Below, piece by piece: positions 23,584 to 38,100 of a stretch of DNA of 64,000 nucleotides (the first letter of the stretch is position 1; every line of letters starts with the position of its first letter). A program made the translations under genes and the position numbers. Origin of the DNA: Bathymodiolus brooksi (Eukaryota > Mollusca > Bivalvia > Mytilida > Modiolidae); contig OY804578.1 in NCBI GenBank assembly GCA_963680875.1, forward strand, positions 3,596,001-3,660,000. Reading direction: 5' to 3'. A model generated the notes under the pieces. It made no database searches. It was given only the letters and a program-made list of their open reading frames with translations, and was not told the origin of the DNA.

Positions 23584-23744
23584 ACAGGTGGAGGTTATGG
23601 TTGAATGTACTTACAGCAAGGTGCGATAAATGTCAGATACAGGTAGAGAGATAAACTTCTCATAATTTGTGTTAATTAGTCATTAAATTCAGCTGTGGCT
23701 TGATTATTAACCATTAATTATGATTAATAAAGAAGGATTATTGA

Positions 23745-23889
23745 GACACATGTCACTGGTTGTACCAAGCTGAGCCTACACAGACACATGTCACTGGTTG
23801 TACCAAGCTGAGCCTACACAGACACATGTCACTGGTTGTACGAAGCTGAGCCTACACAGATACATGTCACTGGTGGTACCAAGCTGAGC
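23745..23889. repeat. 38-bp repeat, just under 4 copies
   Basis: The unit is gacacatgtcactggttgta followed by ccaagctgagcctacaca. The last copy is altered (tggtggtacc) and passes directly into the next array. Confidence 0.95.
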
Positions 23890-26800
23890 AAATATATCAC
23901 CAGTAGATACCCCCAACACACAAATAGATCACCAGTAGATACCCCCAACACACAAATATATCACCAGTAGATACCCCCAACACACAAATATATCACCGGT
24001 AGATACTCCCAACACACAAATATATCACCAGTAGATACCCCAAACACACAAATATATCACCAGTAGATACCCCCAACACACAAATATATCACCAGTAAAT
24101 ACCCCCAACACACAAATATATCACCGGAAGATACCTCCAACACACAAATATATCACAGGTAGATACCCCCAACACACAAATATATCACCAGTAGATACCC
24201 CCAATACACAAATATATCATCAGTAGATACCTCCAACACACAAATATATCACCAGTAGATACCCCCAACATAAAAAAATATATCACCAGTAGATACCCCC
24301 AACACACAAATATATCACCAGTAGATACCCCCAACACACAAATATATCACCAGTAGATACCTCCACCACACAAATATGTCACCAGTAGATACCCCCAACA
24401 CACAAATATATCACCAGTAGATACCCCCAACACAAATATATCACCAGTAGATACCCCAAACACAAATATATCACCAGTAGATACCTCCACCACACAAATA
24501 TATCACCAGTAGATACCCCCAACACACAAATATATCACCAGTAGATACCTCCACTACACAAATATATCACCAGTAGATACCCCCAACACACAAATATATC
24601 ACCGGTAGATACCCCCACCACACAAATATATCACCAGTAGATACCCCCAACACACAAATATATCACCGGTAGATACCCCCAACACACAAATATAAAATAT
24701 ATCACCAGTAGATACCCAAGCACACAAATATATCACCAGTAGATACCCCCAACACACAAATATATCACCGGTAGATACCCCAACACACAAATATATCACT
24801 AGTAGATACCCCAAGCACACAAATATATCACCAGTAGATACCTCCAACACACAAATATATCACCAATAGATACCCCCAACATAAAAAAATATATCACCAG
24901 TAGATACCCCCAACACACAAATATATCACCGGTAGATACCCCCACCACACAAATATATCACCAGTAGATACCCCCAACACACAAATATATCACCAGTAGA
25001 TACCCCAAGCACACAAATATATCACCAGTAGATACCCCAACATAAAAAAATATATCACCAGTAGATACCCCCAACACACAAATATATCACCAGTAGATAC
25101 CCCCAACACACAAATATATCACCAGTAGATACCTCCACCACACAAATATGTCACCAGTAGATACCCCCAACACACAAATATATCACCAGTAGATACCCCA
25201 AACACACAAATATATCACCAGTAGATACCCCAAACACAAATATATCACCAGTAGATACCTCCACCACACAAATATATCACCAGTAGATACCCCCAACACA
25301 CAAATATATCACCAGTAGATACCTCCACCACACAAATATATCACCAGTAGATACCCCCAACACACAAATATATCACCGGTAGATACCCCCACCACACAAA
25401 TATATCACCAGTAGATACCCCCAACACACAAATATATCACCGGTAGATACCCCCAACACACAAATATAAAATATATCACCAGTAGATACCCAAGCACACA
25501 AATATATCACCAGTAGATACCCCCAACACACAAATATATCACCGGTAGATACCCCCAACACACAAATATATCACTAGTAGATACCCCAAGCACACAAATA
25601 TATCACCAGTAGATACCTCCAACACACAAATATATCACCAATAGATACCCCCAACATAAAAAAATATATCACCAGTAGATACCCCCAACACACAAATATA
25701 TCACCAGTAGATACCCCCACCACACAAATATATCACCAGTAGATACCCCCAACACACAAATATATCACCGGTAGATACCCCCAACACACAAATATATCAC
25801 CAGTAGATACCCCAAGCACACAAATATATCACCAGTAGATACCTCCACCACACAAATATATCACCAATAGATACCCCCAACACAAATATATCACCGGTAG
25901 ATACCCCCAACACACAAATATATCACCAGTAGATACCCCCAACACACAAATATATCACCGGTAGATACCCCCACCACACAAATATATCACCATTAGATAC
26001 CCCCAACACACAAATATATCACCGGTAGATACCCCCAACACACACATATATCACCAGTAGATACACCAAACACACAATTATATCACCAGTAGATACCTCC
26101 ACCACACACATATATCACCAGTAGATACCCCCAACACACAAATATATCACCGGTAGATACCCCCAACACACAAATATATCACCGGTAGATACCCCCAACC
26201 CACAAATATATCACCAGTAGATACCCCCAACACACAAATATATAAACCAGTAGATACCCCCAACACACAAATATATCACCAGTAGATACACCCAACACAC
26301 AAATAGATCACCAGTAGATACCCCAACACACAAATATATCACCAGTAGATACCCCCAACACACAAATATATCACCAGTAGATACCCCCAACACACAAATA
26401 TATCACCAGTAGATACCCCCAACACACAAATATATCACCAGTAGATACCCCCAACACACAAATATATCACCAGTAGATACCCCCAACACACAAATATGTC
26501 ACCAGTAGATACCCCCAACACACAAATATATCACCAGTAGATACCCCCAACACACAAATATATCACCAGTATATACCCCCAACACACAAATATATCACCG
26601 GTAGATACCCCCAACACACAAATATATCACCAGTAGATACCCCAACACAAATATATCACCAGTAGATACCCCAACACAAATATATCACCAGTAGATACCC
26701 CCAACACACAAATATGTCACCAGTAGATACCCCCAACACACAAATATATCACCAGTAGATACCCCCAACACACAAATATATCACCGGTAGATACCCCCAA

Positions 26801-29800
26801 CAAAAAAATATATCACCAGTAGATACCCCCACAACACAAATATATCACCAGTAGATACCCCCAACACACAAATATATCACCGGTAGATACTCCCAACACA
26901 CAAATATATCACCAGTAGATACCCCCAACACACAAATATGTCACCGGTAGATACCCCCAAAACACAAATAGATCACCAGTAGATACCCCCAACACACAAA
27001 TATATCACCAGTAGATACCCCCAACACACAAATATATCACCAGTAGATACCCCCAACACACAAATAGATCACCAGTAAATACCCCCAACACACAAATATA
27101 TCACCAGTAGATACCCCCAACACACAAATATATCACCAGTAGATGCCCCCAACACACAAATATATCACCAGTAGATACCCCCAACACACAAATATATCAC
27201 CAGTAGATACCTCCACCACACAAATATATCACCAGTAGATACCCCCAACACACAAATATATCACCAGTAGATAACCCCAACACAAATATATCACCAGTAT
27301 ATACCCCCACCGGTAGATGCCCTCAACACACAAATATACCACGGGTAGATACCCCCAACACACAAATATATCACCAGTAGATACCCCCAACACACAAATA
27401 TATCACCGGTAGATACCCTAAACACACAAATATACCACCGGTAGATACCCCCAACACACAAATATATCACCAGTAGATACCCCCAACACACAAATACATC
27501 ACCGGTAGATACCCCCAACACACAAATATATCACCAGTAGATACCCCCAACACACAAATATGTCACCAGTAGATACCCCCACCGGTAGATACCCTCAACA
27601 CACAAATATACCACCGGTAGATACCCCCAACACACAAATATATCACCAGTAGATATCCCCAACACACAAATATATCACCGGTAGATACCCTCAACACACA
27701 AATATACCACCGGTAGATACCCCCAACACACAAATATATCACCAGTAGATACCCCCAACACACAAATATATCACCGGTAGATACCCTTAACACACAAATA
27801 TATCACCAGTAGATACCCCCAACACACAAATATATCACCAGTAGATACCCCCAACACACAAATATATCACCGATAGATACCCCAACGCACAAATATATCA
27901 CCAGTAGATACCCCCAACACACAAATATATCACCGGTAGATACCCCCACCACACAAATATATCACCAGTAGATGATACCCCCAACACACAAATATATCAC
28001 CGGTAGATACCCCCAACACACAAATATAAAATATATCACCAGTAGATACCCAAGCACACAAATATATCACCAGTAGATACCCCCAACACACAAATATATC
28101 ACCGGTAGATACCCCCAACACACAAATATATCACTAGTAGATACCCCAAGCACACAAATATATCACCAGTAGATACCTCCAACACACAAATATATCACCA
28201 ATAGATACCCCCAACATAAAAAAATATATCACCAGTAGATACCCCCAACACACAAATATATCACCGGTAGATACTCCCAACACACAAATATATCACCGGT
28301 AGATACCCCCAACACACAAATATGTCACCGGTAGATACCCCCAAAACACAAATAGATCACCAGTAGATACCCCCAACACACAAATATATCACCAGTAGAT
28401 ACCCCCAACACACAAATATATCACCAGTAGATACCCCCAACACACAAATAGATCACCAGTAGATACCCCCAACACACAAATATATCACCAGTAGATACCC
28501 CAACACAAATATATCACTAGTAGATACCCCCAACACACAAATAGATCACCAGTTGATACCCCCAACATACAAATAGATCACCAGTAGATACCCCCAACAC
28601 ACAAATAGATCACCAGTAGATACCCCCAACACACAAATATATCACCAGCAGATACCCCAACACACAAATATATCACCAGTAGATACCCCCAACACAAATA
28701 TATCACCAGTAGATACACCCAACACACAAATAGATCACCAGTGGATACCCCCAACACACAAATATATCACCAGTAGATACCCCCAACACACAAATATATC
28801 ACCAGTAGATACCCCCAACACACAAATATATCACCAGTAGATACCCCCAACACACAAATATATCACCAGTAGATGCCCCCAACACACAAATATATCACCA
28901 GTAGATACCCCCAACACACAAATATATCACCAGTAGATACCTCCACCACACAAATATATCACCGGTAGATACCCCAACACACAAATATATCACCAATAGA
29001 TACCCCAACACACAAATATATCACCAGTAGATACCCCCAACGCACAAATATATCACCAGTAGATACCCCCAATACACAAATATATCACCGGTAGATACCC
29101 CCAACACACAAATATATCACCTGTAGATACCCTCAACACACAAATATATCACCAGTATATACCCCCACCGGTAGATACCCTCAACACACAAATATACCAC
29201 CAGTAGATACCCCCAACACACAAATATATCACCAGTAGATACCCCCAACACACAAATATATCACCGGTAGATACCCTAAACACACAAATATACCACCGGT
29301 AGATACCCCCAACACACAAATATATCACCAGTAGATACCCCCAACACACAAATATATCACCGGTAGATACCCCCAACACACAAATATATCACCAGTAGAT
29401 ACCCCCAACACACAAATATATCACCAGTAGATACCCCCACCGGTAGATACCCTCAACACACAAATACATCACCAGTAGATACCCCCAACACACAAATATA
29501 TCACCGGTAGATACCCTCAACACACAAATATACCACCGGTAGATACCCTCAACACACAAATATATCACCAGTAGATACCCCCAACACACAAATATATCAC
29601 CGGTAGATACCCTCAACACACAAATATACCACCGGTAGATACCCCCAACACACAAATATATCACCAGTAGATACCCCCAACACACAAATATATCACCAGT
29701 AGATACGTCCACCACACAAATATATCACCAGTAGATACCCCCAACACACAAATATATCACCAGTAGATACCCCCAACACACAAATATACCACCGGTAGAT

Positions 29801-32800
29801 ACCCCCAACACACAAATATATCACCAGTAGATACCCCCAACACACAAATATATCACCAGTAGATACCCCCAACACACAAATATATCACCAGTAGATACCC
29901 ACAACACACAAATATATCACCAGTATATACCCACAACACACAAATATATCACCGGTAGATACCCCCAACACAAATATATCACCGGTAGAGACCTCCAACA
30001 CACAAATATATCACCAGTAGATACCCACAACTCACAAATATATCACCAGTAGATACCCCCAACACACAAATATACCACCGGTATATACCCCCAACACACA
30101 AATATATCACCGGTAGATACCCCCAACACACAAATATATCACCGGTAGATACCTCCACCACACAAATATATCACCAGTAGATACCCCCAACACACAAATA
30201 TACCACCGGTAGATACCCCCAACACACAAATATATCACAGTTAGATACCCCAAACACACAAATATATCACCAGTAGATACCCCCAATACGCAAATATATC
30301 ACCAGTAGATACCCCAACACACAAATATATCACCAGTAGATACCCCCAACACAAATATATCACCAGTATATACCTCCAACACACAAATATATCAACAGTA
30401 GATACCCCCAACGCACAAATATATCACCGGTAGATACCTCCAACACACAAATATATCACCAGTAGATACCCCAACACACAAATATATCACCAGTAGATAC
30501 CCCCAACACACAAATATATCACCAGTAGATACCCTCAACACACAAATATATCACCAGTATATACCCACAACACACAAATATATCACCGGTAGATACCCCC
30601 AACACAAATATATCACCGGTAGATACCTCCAACACACAAATATATCACCAGTAGATACCCACAACTCACAAATATATCATCAGTAGATACCCCCAACACA
30701 AATATATCACCAGTAGATACCCCAACACAAATATATCACCAGTAGATACCCCCAACATACAAATAGATCACCAGTAGATACCCCCAACACACAAATAGAT
30801 CACCAGTAGATACCCCCAACACACAAATATATCACCAGTAGATACCCCCAACACAAATATATCACCAGTAGATACACCCAACACACAAATAGATCACCAG
30901 TGGATACCCCCAACACACAAATATATCACCAGTAGATACCCCCAACACACAAATATATCACCAGTAGATACCCCCAACACACAAATATATCACCAGTAGA
31001 TACCCCCAACACACAAATATATCACCAGTAGATGCCCCCAACACACAAATATATCACCAGTAGATACCCCCAACACACAAATATATCACCAGTAGATACC
31101 TCCACCACACAAATATATCACCAGTAGATACCCCCAACACACAAATATATCACCAATAGATACCCCAACACACAAATATATCACCAGTAGATACCCCCAA
31201 CACACAAATATATCACCGGTAGATACCCCCAACACACAAATATATCACCAATAGATACCCCAACACACAAATATATCACCAGTAGATACCCCCAACGCAC
31301 AAATATATCACCAGTAGATACCCCCAACACAAATATATCACCGGTAGATACCCCCAACACACAAATATAACACCTGTAGATACCCTCAACACACAAATAT
31401 ATCACCAGTATATACCCCCACCGGTAGATACCCTCAACACACAAATATACCACCGGTAGATACCCCCAACACACAAATATATCACCAGTAGATACCCCCA
31501 ACACACAAATATATCACCAGTAGATACCCCCAACACACAAATATATCACCAGTAGATACCCCCAACACACAAATATATCACCAGTAGATACCCCCAACAC
31601 ACAAATATATCACCGGTAGATACCCCCAACATAAAAAAATATATCACCAGTAGATACCCCCACAACACAAATATATCACCAGTAGATACCCCCAACACAC
31701 AAATATATCACCGGTAGATACCCCCAACACACAAATATGTCACCGGTAGATACCCCCAAAACACAAATAGATCACCAGTAGATACCCCCAACACACAAAT
31801 ATATCACCAGTAGATACCCCCAACACACAAATATATCACCAGTAGATACCCCCAACACACAAATAGATCACCAGTAGATACCCCCAGCACACAAATATAT
31901 CACCAGTAGATACCCCAACACAAATATATCACTAGTAGATACCCCCAACACACAAATAGATCACCAGTAGATACCCCCAACATACAAATAGATCACCAGT
32001 AGATACCCCCAACACACAAATAGATCACCAGTAGATACCCCCAACACAAATATATCACCAGCAGATACCCCAACACACAAATATATCACCAGTAGATACC
32101 CCCAACACAAATATATCACCAGTAGATACACCCAACACACAAATAGATCACCAGTGGATACCCCCAACACACAAATATATCACCAGTAGATACCCCCAAC
32201 ACAAATATATCACCAGTAGATACCCCCAACACACAAATATATCACCAGTAGATACCCCCAACACACAAATATATCACCAGTAGATGCCCCCAACACACAA
32301 ATATATCACCAGTAGATACCCCCAACACACAAATATATCACCAATAGATACCCCAACACACAAATATATCACCAGTAGATACCCCCAACACACAAATATA
32401 TCACCGGTAGATACCCCCAACACACAAATATATCACCAATAGATACCCCAACACACAAATATATCACCAGTAGATACTCCCAACGCACAAATATATCACC
32501 AGTAGATACCCCCAACACAAATATATCACCGGTAGATACCCCCAACACACAAATATATCACCTGTAGATACCCTCAACACACAAGTATATCACCAGTATA
32601 TACCCCCACCGGTAGATACCCTCAACACACAAATATACCACCAGTAGATACCCCCAACACACAAATATATCACCAGTAGATACCCCCAACACACAAATAT
32701 ATCACCGGTAGATACCATAAACACACAAATATACCACCGGTAGATACCCCCAACACACAAATATATCACCAGTAGATACCCCCAACACACAAATATATCA

Positions 32801-34470
32801 CCGGTAGATACCCCCAACACACAAATATATCACCAGTAGATACCCCCAACACACAAATATATCACCAGTAGATACCCCCACCGGTAGATACCCTCAACAC
32901 ACAAATACATCACCAGTAGATACCCCCAACACACAAATATATCACCGGTAGATACCCTCGACACACAAATATACCACCGGTAGATACCCCCAACACACAA
33001 ATATATCACCAGTAGATACCCCCAACACACAAATATATCACCGGTAGATACCCTCAACACACAAATATACCACCGGTAGATACCCCCAACACACAAATAT
33101 ATCACCAGTAGATACCCCCAACACACAAATATATCACCAGTAGATACGTCCACCACACAAATATATCACCAGTAGATACCCCCAACACACAAATTTATCA
33201 CCAGTAGATACCCCCAACACACAAATATACCACCGGTAGATACCCCCAACACACAAATATATCACCAGTAGATACCCCCAACACACAAATATATCACCAG
33301 TAGATACCCCCAACACACAAATATATCACCAGTAGATACCCACAACACACAAATATATCACCAGTATATACCCACAACACACAAATATATCACCAGTAGA
33401 TACCCCCAACACAAATATATCACCGGTAGATACCTCCAACACACAAATATATCACCAGTAGATACCCACAACTCACAAATATATCACCAGTAGATACCCC
33501 CAACACACAAATATACCACCGGTAGATACCCCCAACACACAAATATATCACCGGTAGATACCCCCAACACACAAATATATCACCGGTAGATACCTCCACC
33601 ACACAAATATATCACCAGTAGATACCCCCAACACACAAATATACCACCGGTAGATACCCCCAACACACAAATATATCACAGTTAGATACCCCAAACACAC
33701 AAATATATCACCAGTAGATACCCCCAATACGCAAATATATCACCAGTAGATACCCCAACACACAAATATATCACCAGTAGATACCCCCAACACAAATATA
33801 TCACCAGTATATACCTCCAACACACAAATATATCAACAGTAGATACCCCCAACGCACAAATATATCACCGGTAGATACCTCCAACACACAAATATATCAC
33901 CAGTAGATACCCCAACACACAAATATATCACCAGTAGATACCCCCAACACACAAATATATCACCAGTAGATACCCCCAACACACAAATATATCACCAGTA
34001 TATACCCACAACACACAAATATATCACCGGTAGATACCCCCAACACAAATATATCACCGGTAGATACCTCCAACACACAAATATATCACCAGTAGATACC
34101 CACAACTCACAAATATATCATCAGTAGATACCCCCAACACAAATATATCACCAGTAGATACCCCAACACAAATATATCACCTGTAGATACCTCCAACCCA
34201 CAAATATATCACCAGTAGATACCCCAACACACAAATATATCACCAGTAGATACCCTCAACACACAAATATATCACCGGTAGATACCCCCAACACACAAAT
34301 ATATCACCGGTAGATATACCTCCAACACACAAATATATCACCGGTAGATACCCCCAACACACAAATATATCACCAGTAGATACCCCCAACACACAAATAT
34401 ATCACCAGTAGATACCCCCAACACACAAATATATCACCAGTATATGCCCCCAACACACAAATATATCACC
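23890..34470. repeat. 10.6-kb minisatellite array, about 32-bp unit, over 300 copies
   Basis: The unit is caaatatatcaccagtagat followed by acccccaacaca. Variants are cagt/cggt, ccaac/ccacc, and the shorter forms accccaacacaaat and caagcacac. Larger blocks are repeated: the pattern at about 29149-30161 recurs 3,441 bp downstream at 32590-33602, and a block at 24599 recurs near 25373 and 27930. All frames within it are repeat artefacts and are cut by frequent small indels. It lies between the genes. Confidence 0.98.
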
Positions 34471-34590
34471 GCTTATTTTCTTGGTTTGGTGCAGGCACCT
34501 CAACAAAAAGACAAAGTGGCGGGCTAAAGCTGGTTTTATGGGCCCAAACCTCCCCTTTTAGTGAAATGATGGGATCATTCAAGTGTTTCC

Positions 34591-34984
34591 CACATATAAG
34601 TCAGATATAACAAGCGCATCAGTGGTGTAATGGTTAGCGTGCTCGTCTCGAGTGCGGTAGATCGTGGATTCGAGCCTCGGTCGGGTCAAATCAAAGACTA
34701 TAAAATTGGTATTTGTTGCCTTTGTTAAGCACCCAGCATTAAGGAGAAAGAGCAAAGAATGGTTGGCTCGGAATCGGAATAATGTGTCCGAATGGAGCAA
34801 CATGTCAATCCGCGGACTGTTGTTTCAGTGAGCTAGCAGCCTAGTACTATTAAAATCCAGCTCGGCGCGTTGGTCTAGAACAAAGCGGACCTCATCATCA
34901 TCTCATTGAAAATTAACTTGTTCTCGCCATGATATAGCTGAAAAATTGCTGAGTTGGTGATAAACAACAATCACTCACATATAA
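34591..34984 (+). mobile_element. tRNA-derived SINE, probably complete
   Basis: The tRNA-like head carries an A box (tggtgtaatgg, 34623-34633) and a B box (ggattcgagcc, 34666-34676) as needed for RNA polymerase III. A body follows with ggctcggaatcggaataatg and ggactgttgtttcagtgagc. The tail is cgccatgatatagctgaaaa...gataaacaacaatcactca. The 9-bp word cacatataa occurs at 34591-34599 and 34976-34984 and is a likely target duplication, so the element is about 34600-34975. The head should not be annotated as a working tRNA gene: the anticodon arm and acceptor stem are not intact. The 120 bp to its left (34471-34590) hold nothing recognisable. Confidence 0.8.
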
Positions 34985-35060
34985 CCGGCGAACAGCTTTA
35001 TTATAAAGAACGCTATAATATGTTTAATCTTCGTAACACAGAAGCTGTCATATGTACAAA

Positions 35061-35178
35061 ATAAGAGTTTCAAAATACCAAAGGGGTAGGCAGACGTCGT
35101 ACATCTGAGGACAAACCATACATTGACCAACAGAAAAATAACATTAAGAAAAACAATGATCTACAAGAAGAGTTTGAA
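35061..35178 (-). mobile_element. RT-encoding retroelement terminus, copy d, left flank of the 30-bp array
   Basis: The stretch contains ataagagtttcaaaatacca, aaggggtaggcag, ttgaccaacagaaaaa and aacaatgatctacaagaag, matching the element terminus in copies a and c. A second agtttgaagatac then opens the array, so the terminus is partly duplicated at the junction. Confidence 0.65.
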
Positions 35179-38100
35179 GATACTAAAGGGGTAACTAAAA
35201 TAGAAAAAGATACTAAAGGGGTAACTAAAATAAAAAAAAATACTAAAGGGGTAACTAAAATAGAAAAAGATACTAAAGGGGTAACTAAAATAGAAAAAGA
35301 TACTAAAGGGGTAACTAAAATAGAAAAAGATACTAAAGGGGTAATTAAAATAGAAAAAGATACTAAAGGGGTAACTAAAATAGAAAAAGATACTAAAGGG
35401 GTAATTAAAATAGAAAAAGATACTAAAGGGGTAACTAAAATAAAAAAAGATACTAAAGGGGTAACTAAAATAGAAAAAGATACTAAAGGGGTAACTGAAA
35501 CAGAAAAAGATACTAAAGGGGTAACTAAAATAGAAAAAGATACTAAAGGGGTAATTAAAATAGAAAAAGATACTAAAGGGGTAACTAAAATAGAAAAAGA
35601 TACTAAAGGGGTAATTAAAATAGAAAAAGATACTAAAGGGGTAATTAAAATAGAAAAAGATACTAAAGGGGTAATTAAAATAGAAAAAGATACTAAGAGG
35701 TAACTAAAATAGAAAAAGATAATGAAGGGGTAACTAAAATAGAAAAAGATACTAAAGGGGTAATTAAAATAGAAAAAGATACTAAAGGGGTAATTAAAAT
35801 AGAAAAAGATACTAAAGGGGTAATTAAAATAGAAAAAGATACTAAAGAGGTAACTAAAATAGAAAAAGATACTAAAGGGGTAACTAAAATAGAAAAAGAT
35901 ACTAAAGGGGTAACTAAAATAGAAAAAGATACTAAAGGGGTAACTAAAATAGAAAAAGATACTAAAGGGGTAATTAAAATAGAAAAAGATACTAAAGGGG
36001 TAACTAAAATAGAAAAAGATACTAAAGGGGTAATTAAAATAGAAAAAGATACTAAAGGGGTAACTAAAATAAAAAAAGATACTAAAGGGGTAACTAAAAT
36101 AGAAAAAGATACTAAAGGGGTAACTGAAACAGAAAAAGATACTAAAGGGGTAACTAAAATAGAAAAAGATACTAAAGGGGTAATTAAAATAGAAAAAGAT
36201 ACTAAAGGGGTAACTAAAATAGAAAAAGATACTAAAGGGGTAATTAAAATAGAAAAAGATACTAAAGGGGTAATTAAAATAGAAAAAGATACTAAAGGGG
36301 TAATTAAAATAGAAAAAGATACTAAGAGGTAACTAAAATAGAAAAAGATAATGAAGGGGTAACTAAAATAGAAAAAGATACTAAAGGGGTAATTAAAATA
36401 GAAAAAGATACTAAAGGGGTAATTAAAATAGAAAAAGATACTAAAGGGGTAATTAAAATAGAAAAAGATACTAAAGAGGTAACTAAAATAGAAAAAGATA
36501 CTAAAGGGGTAACTAAAATAGAAAAAGATACTAAAGGGGTAACTAAAATAGAAAAAGATACTAAAGGGGTAACTAGAATAGAAAAAGATACTAAAGGGGT
36601 AACTAGAATAGAAAAAGATACTAAAGGGGTAATTAAAATAGAAAAAGATACTAAAGGGGTAACTAAAATAGAAAAAGATACTAAAGGGGTAACTAAGATA
36701 GAAAAAGATACAAAAGAGGTAATTAAAATAGAAAAAGATACTAAAGGGGTAACTAAAATAGAAAAAGATACTAAAGGGGTAATTAAAATAGAAAAAGATA
36801 CTAAAGAGGTAACTAAAATAGAAAAAGATACTAAAGGGGTAACTAAAATAGAAAAAGATACTAAAGGGGTAACTAAAATAGAAAAAGATACTAAAGGGGT
36901 AACTAAAATAGAAAAAGATACTAAAGGGGTAGCTAAAATAGAAAAAGATACTAAAGGGGTAATTAAAATAGAAAAAGATACTAAAGGGGTAATTAAAATA
37001 GAAAAAGATACTAAAGGGGTAATTAAAATAGAAAAAGATACTAAAGGGGTAACTAAAATAGAAAAAGATACTAAAGGGGCAACTAAAATAGAAAAAGATA
37101 CTAAAGGGGTAACTAAAATAGGAAAAGATACTAAAGGGGTAACTAAAATAGAAAAAGATACTAAAGGGGTAACTAGAATAGAAAAAGATATTAAAGAGGT
37201 AACTAGAATAGAAAAAGATACTAAAGAGGTAACTAAAATAGAAAAAGATACTAAAGGGGCAACTAAAATAGAAAAAGATACTAAAGAGGTAACTAGAATA
37301 GAAAAAGATACTAAAGGGGTAACTAGAATAGAAAAAGATACTAAAGAGGTAACTAAAATAGAAAAAGATACTAAAGGGGCAACTAAAATAGAAAAAGATA
37401 CTAAAGGGGTAACTAAAATAGGAAAAGATACTAAAGGGGTAACTAAAATAGAAAAAGATACTAAAGGGGTAACTAGAATAGAAAAAGATACTAAAGGGGT
37501 AACTAGAATAGAAAAAGATATTAAAGAGGTAACTAAAATAGAAAAAGATACTAAAGGGGTAATTAAAATAGAAAAAGATACTAAAGGGGTAATTAAAATA
37601 GAAAAAGATACAAAAGAGGTAATTAAAATAGAAAAAGATACTAAAGGGGTAACTAAAATAGAAAAAGATACTAAACGGGTAACTAAAATAGAAAAAGATA
37701 CTAAAGGGGTAATTAAAATAGAAAAAGATACTAAAGGGGTAATTAAAATAGAAAAAGATACTAAAGGGGTAATTAAAATAGAAAAAGATACTAAAGGGGT
37801 AACTAAAATAGAAAAAGATACTAAAGGGGTAACTAAAATAGAAAAAGATACTAAAGGGGTAATTAAAATAGAAAAAGATACTAAAGGGGTAACTAAAATA
37901 GAAAAAGATACTAAAGGGGTAACTAAAATAGAAAAGATACTAAAGGGGTAACTGAAATAGAAAAAGATACTAAAGGGGTAACTAAAATAGAAAAAGATAC
38001 TAAAGGGGTAATTAAAATAGAAAAAGATACTAAAGGGGTAATTAAAATAGAAAAAGATACTAAAGGGGTAATTAAAATAGAAAAAGATACTAAAGGGGTA

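Noticed and set aside
34610..34690. tRNA gene
   Set aside because: Good A and B boxes, but no intact cloverleaf. The sequence continues into a SINE body and tail with a likely target duplication, and a second copy exists at 7385-7610.
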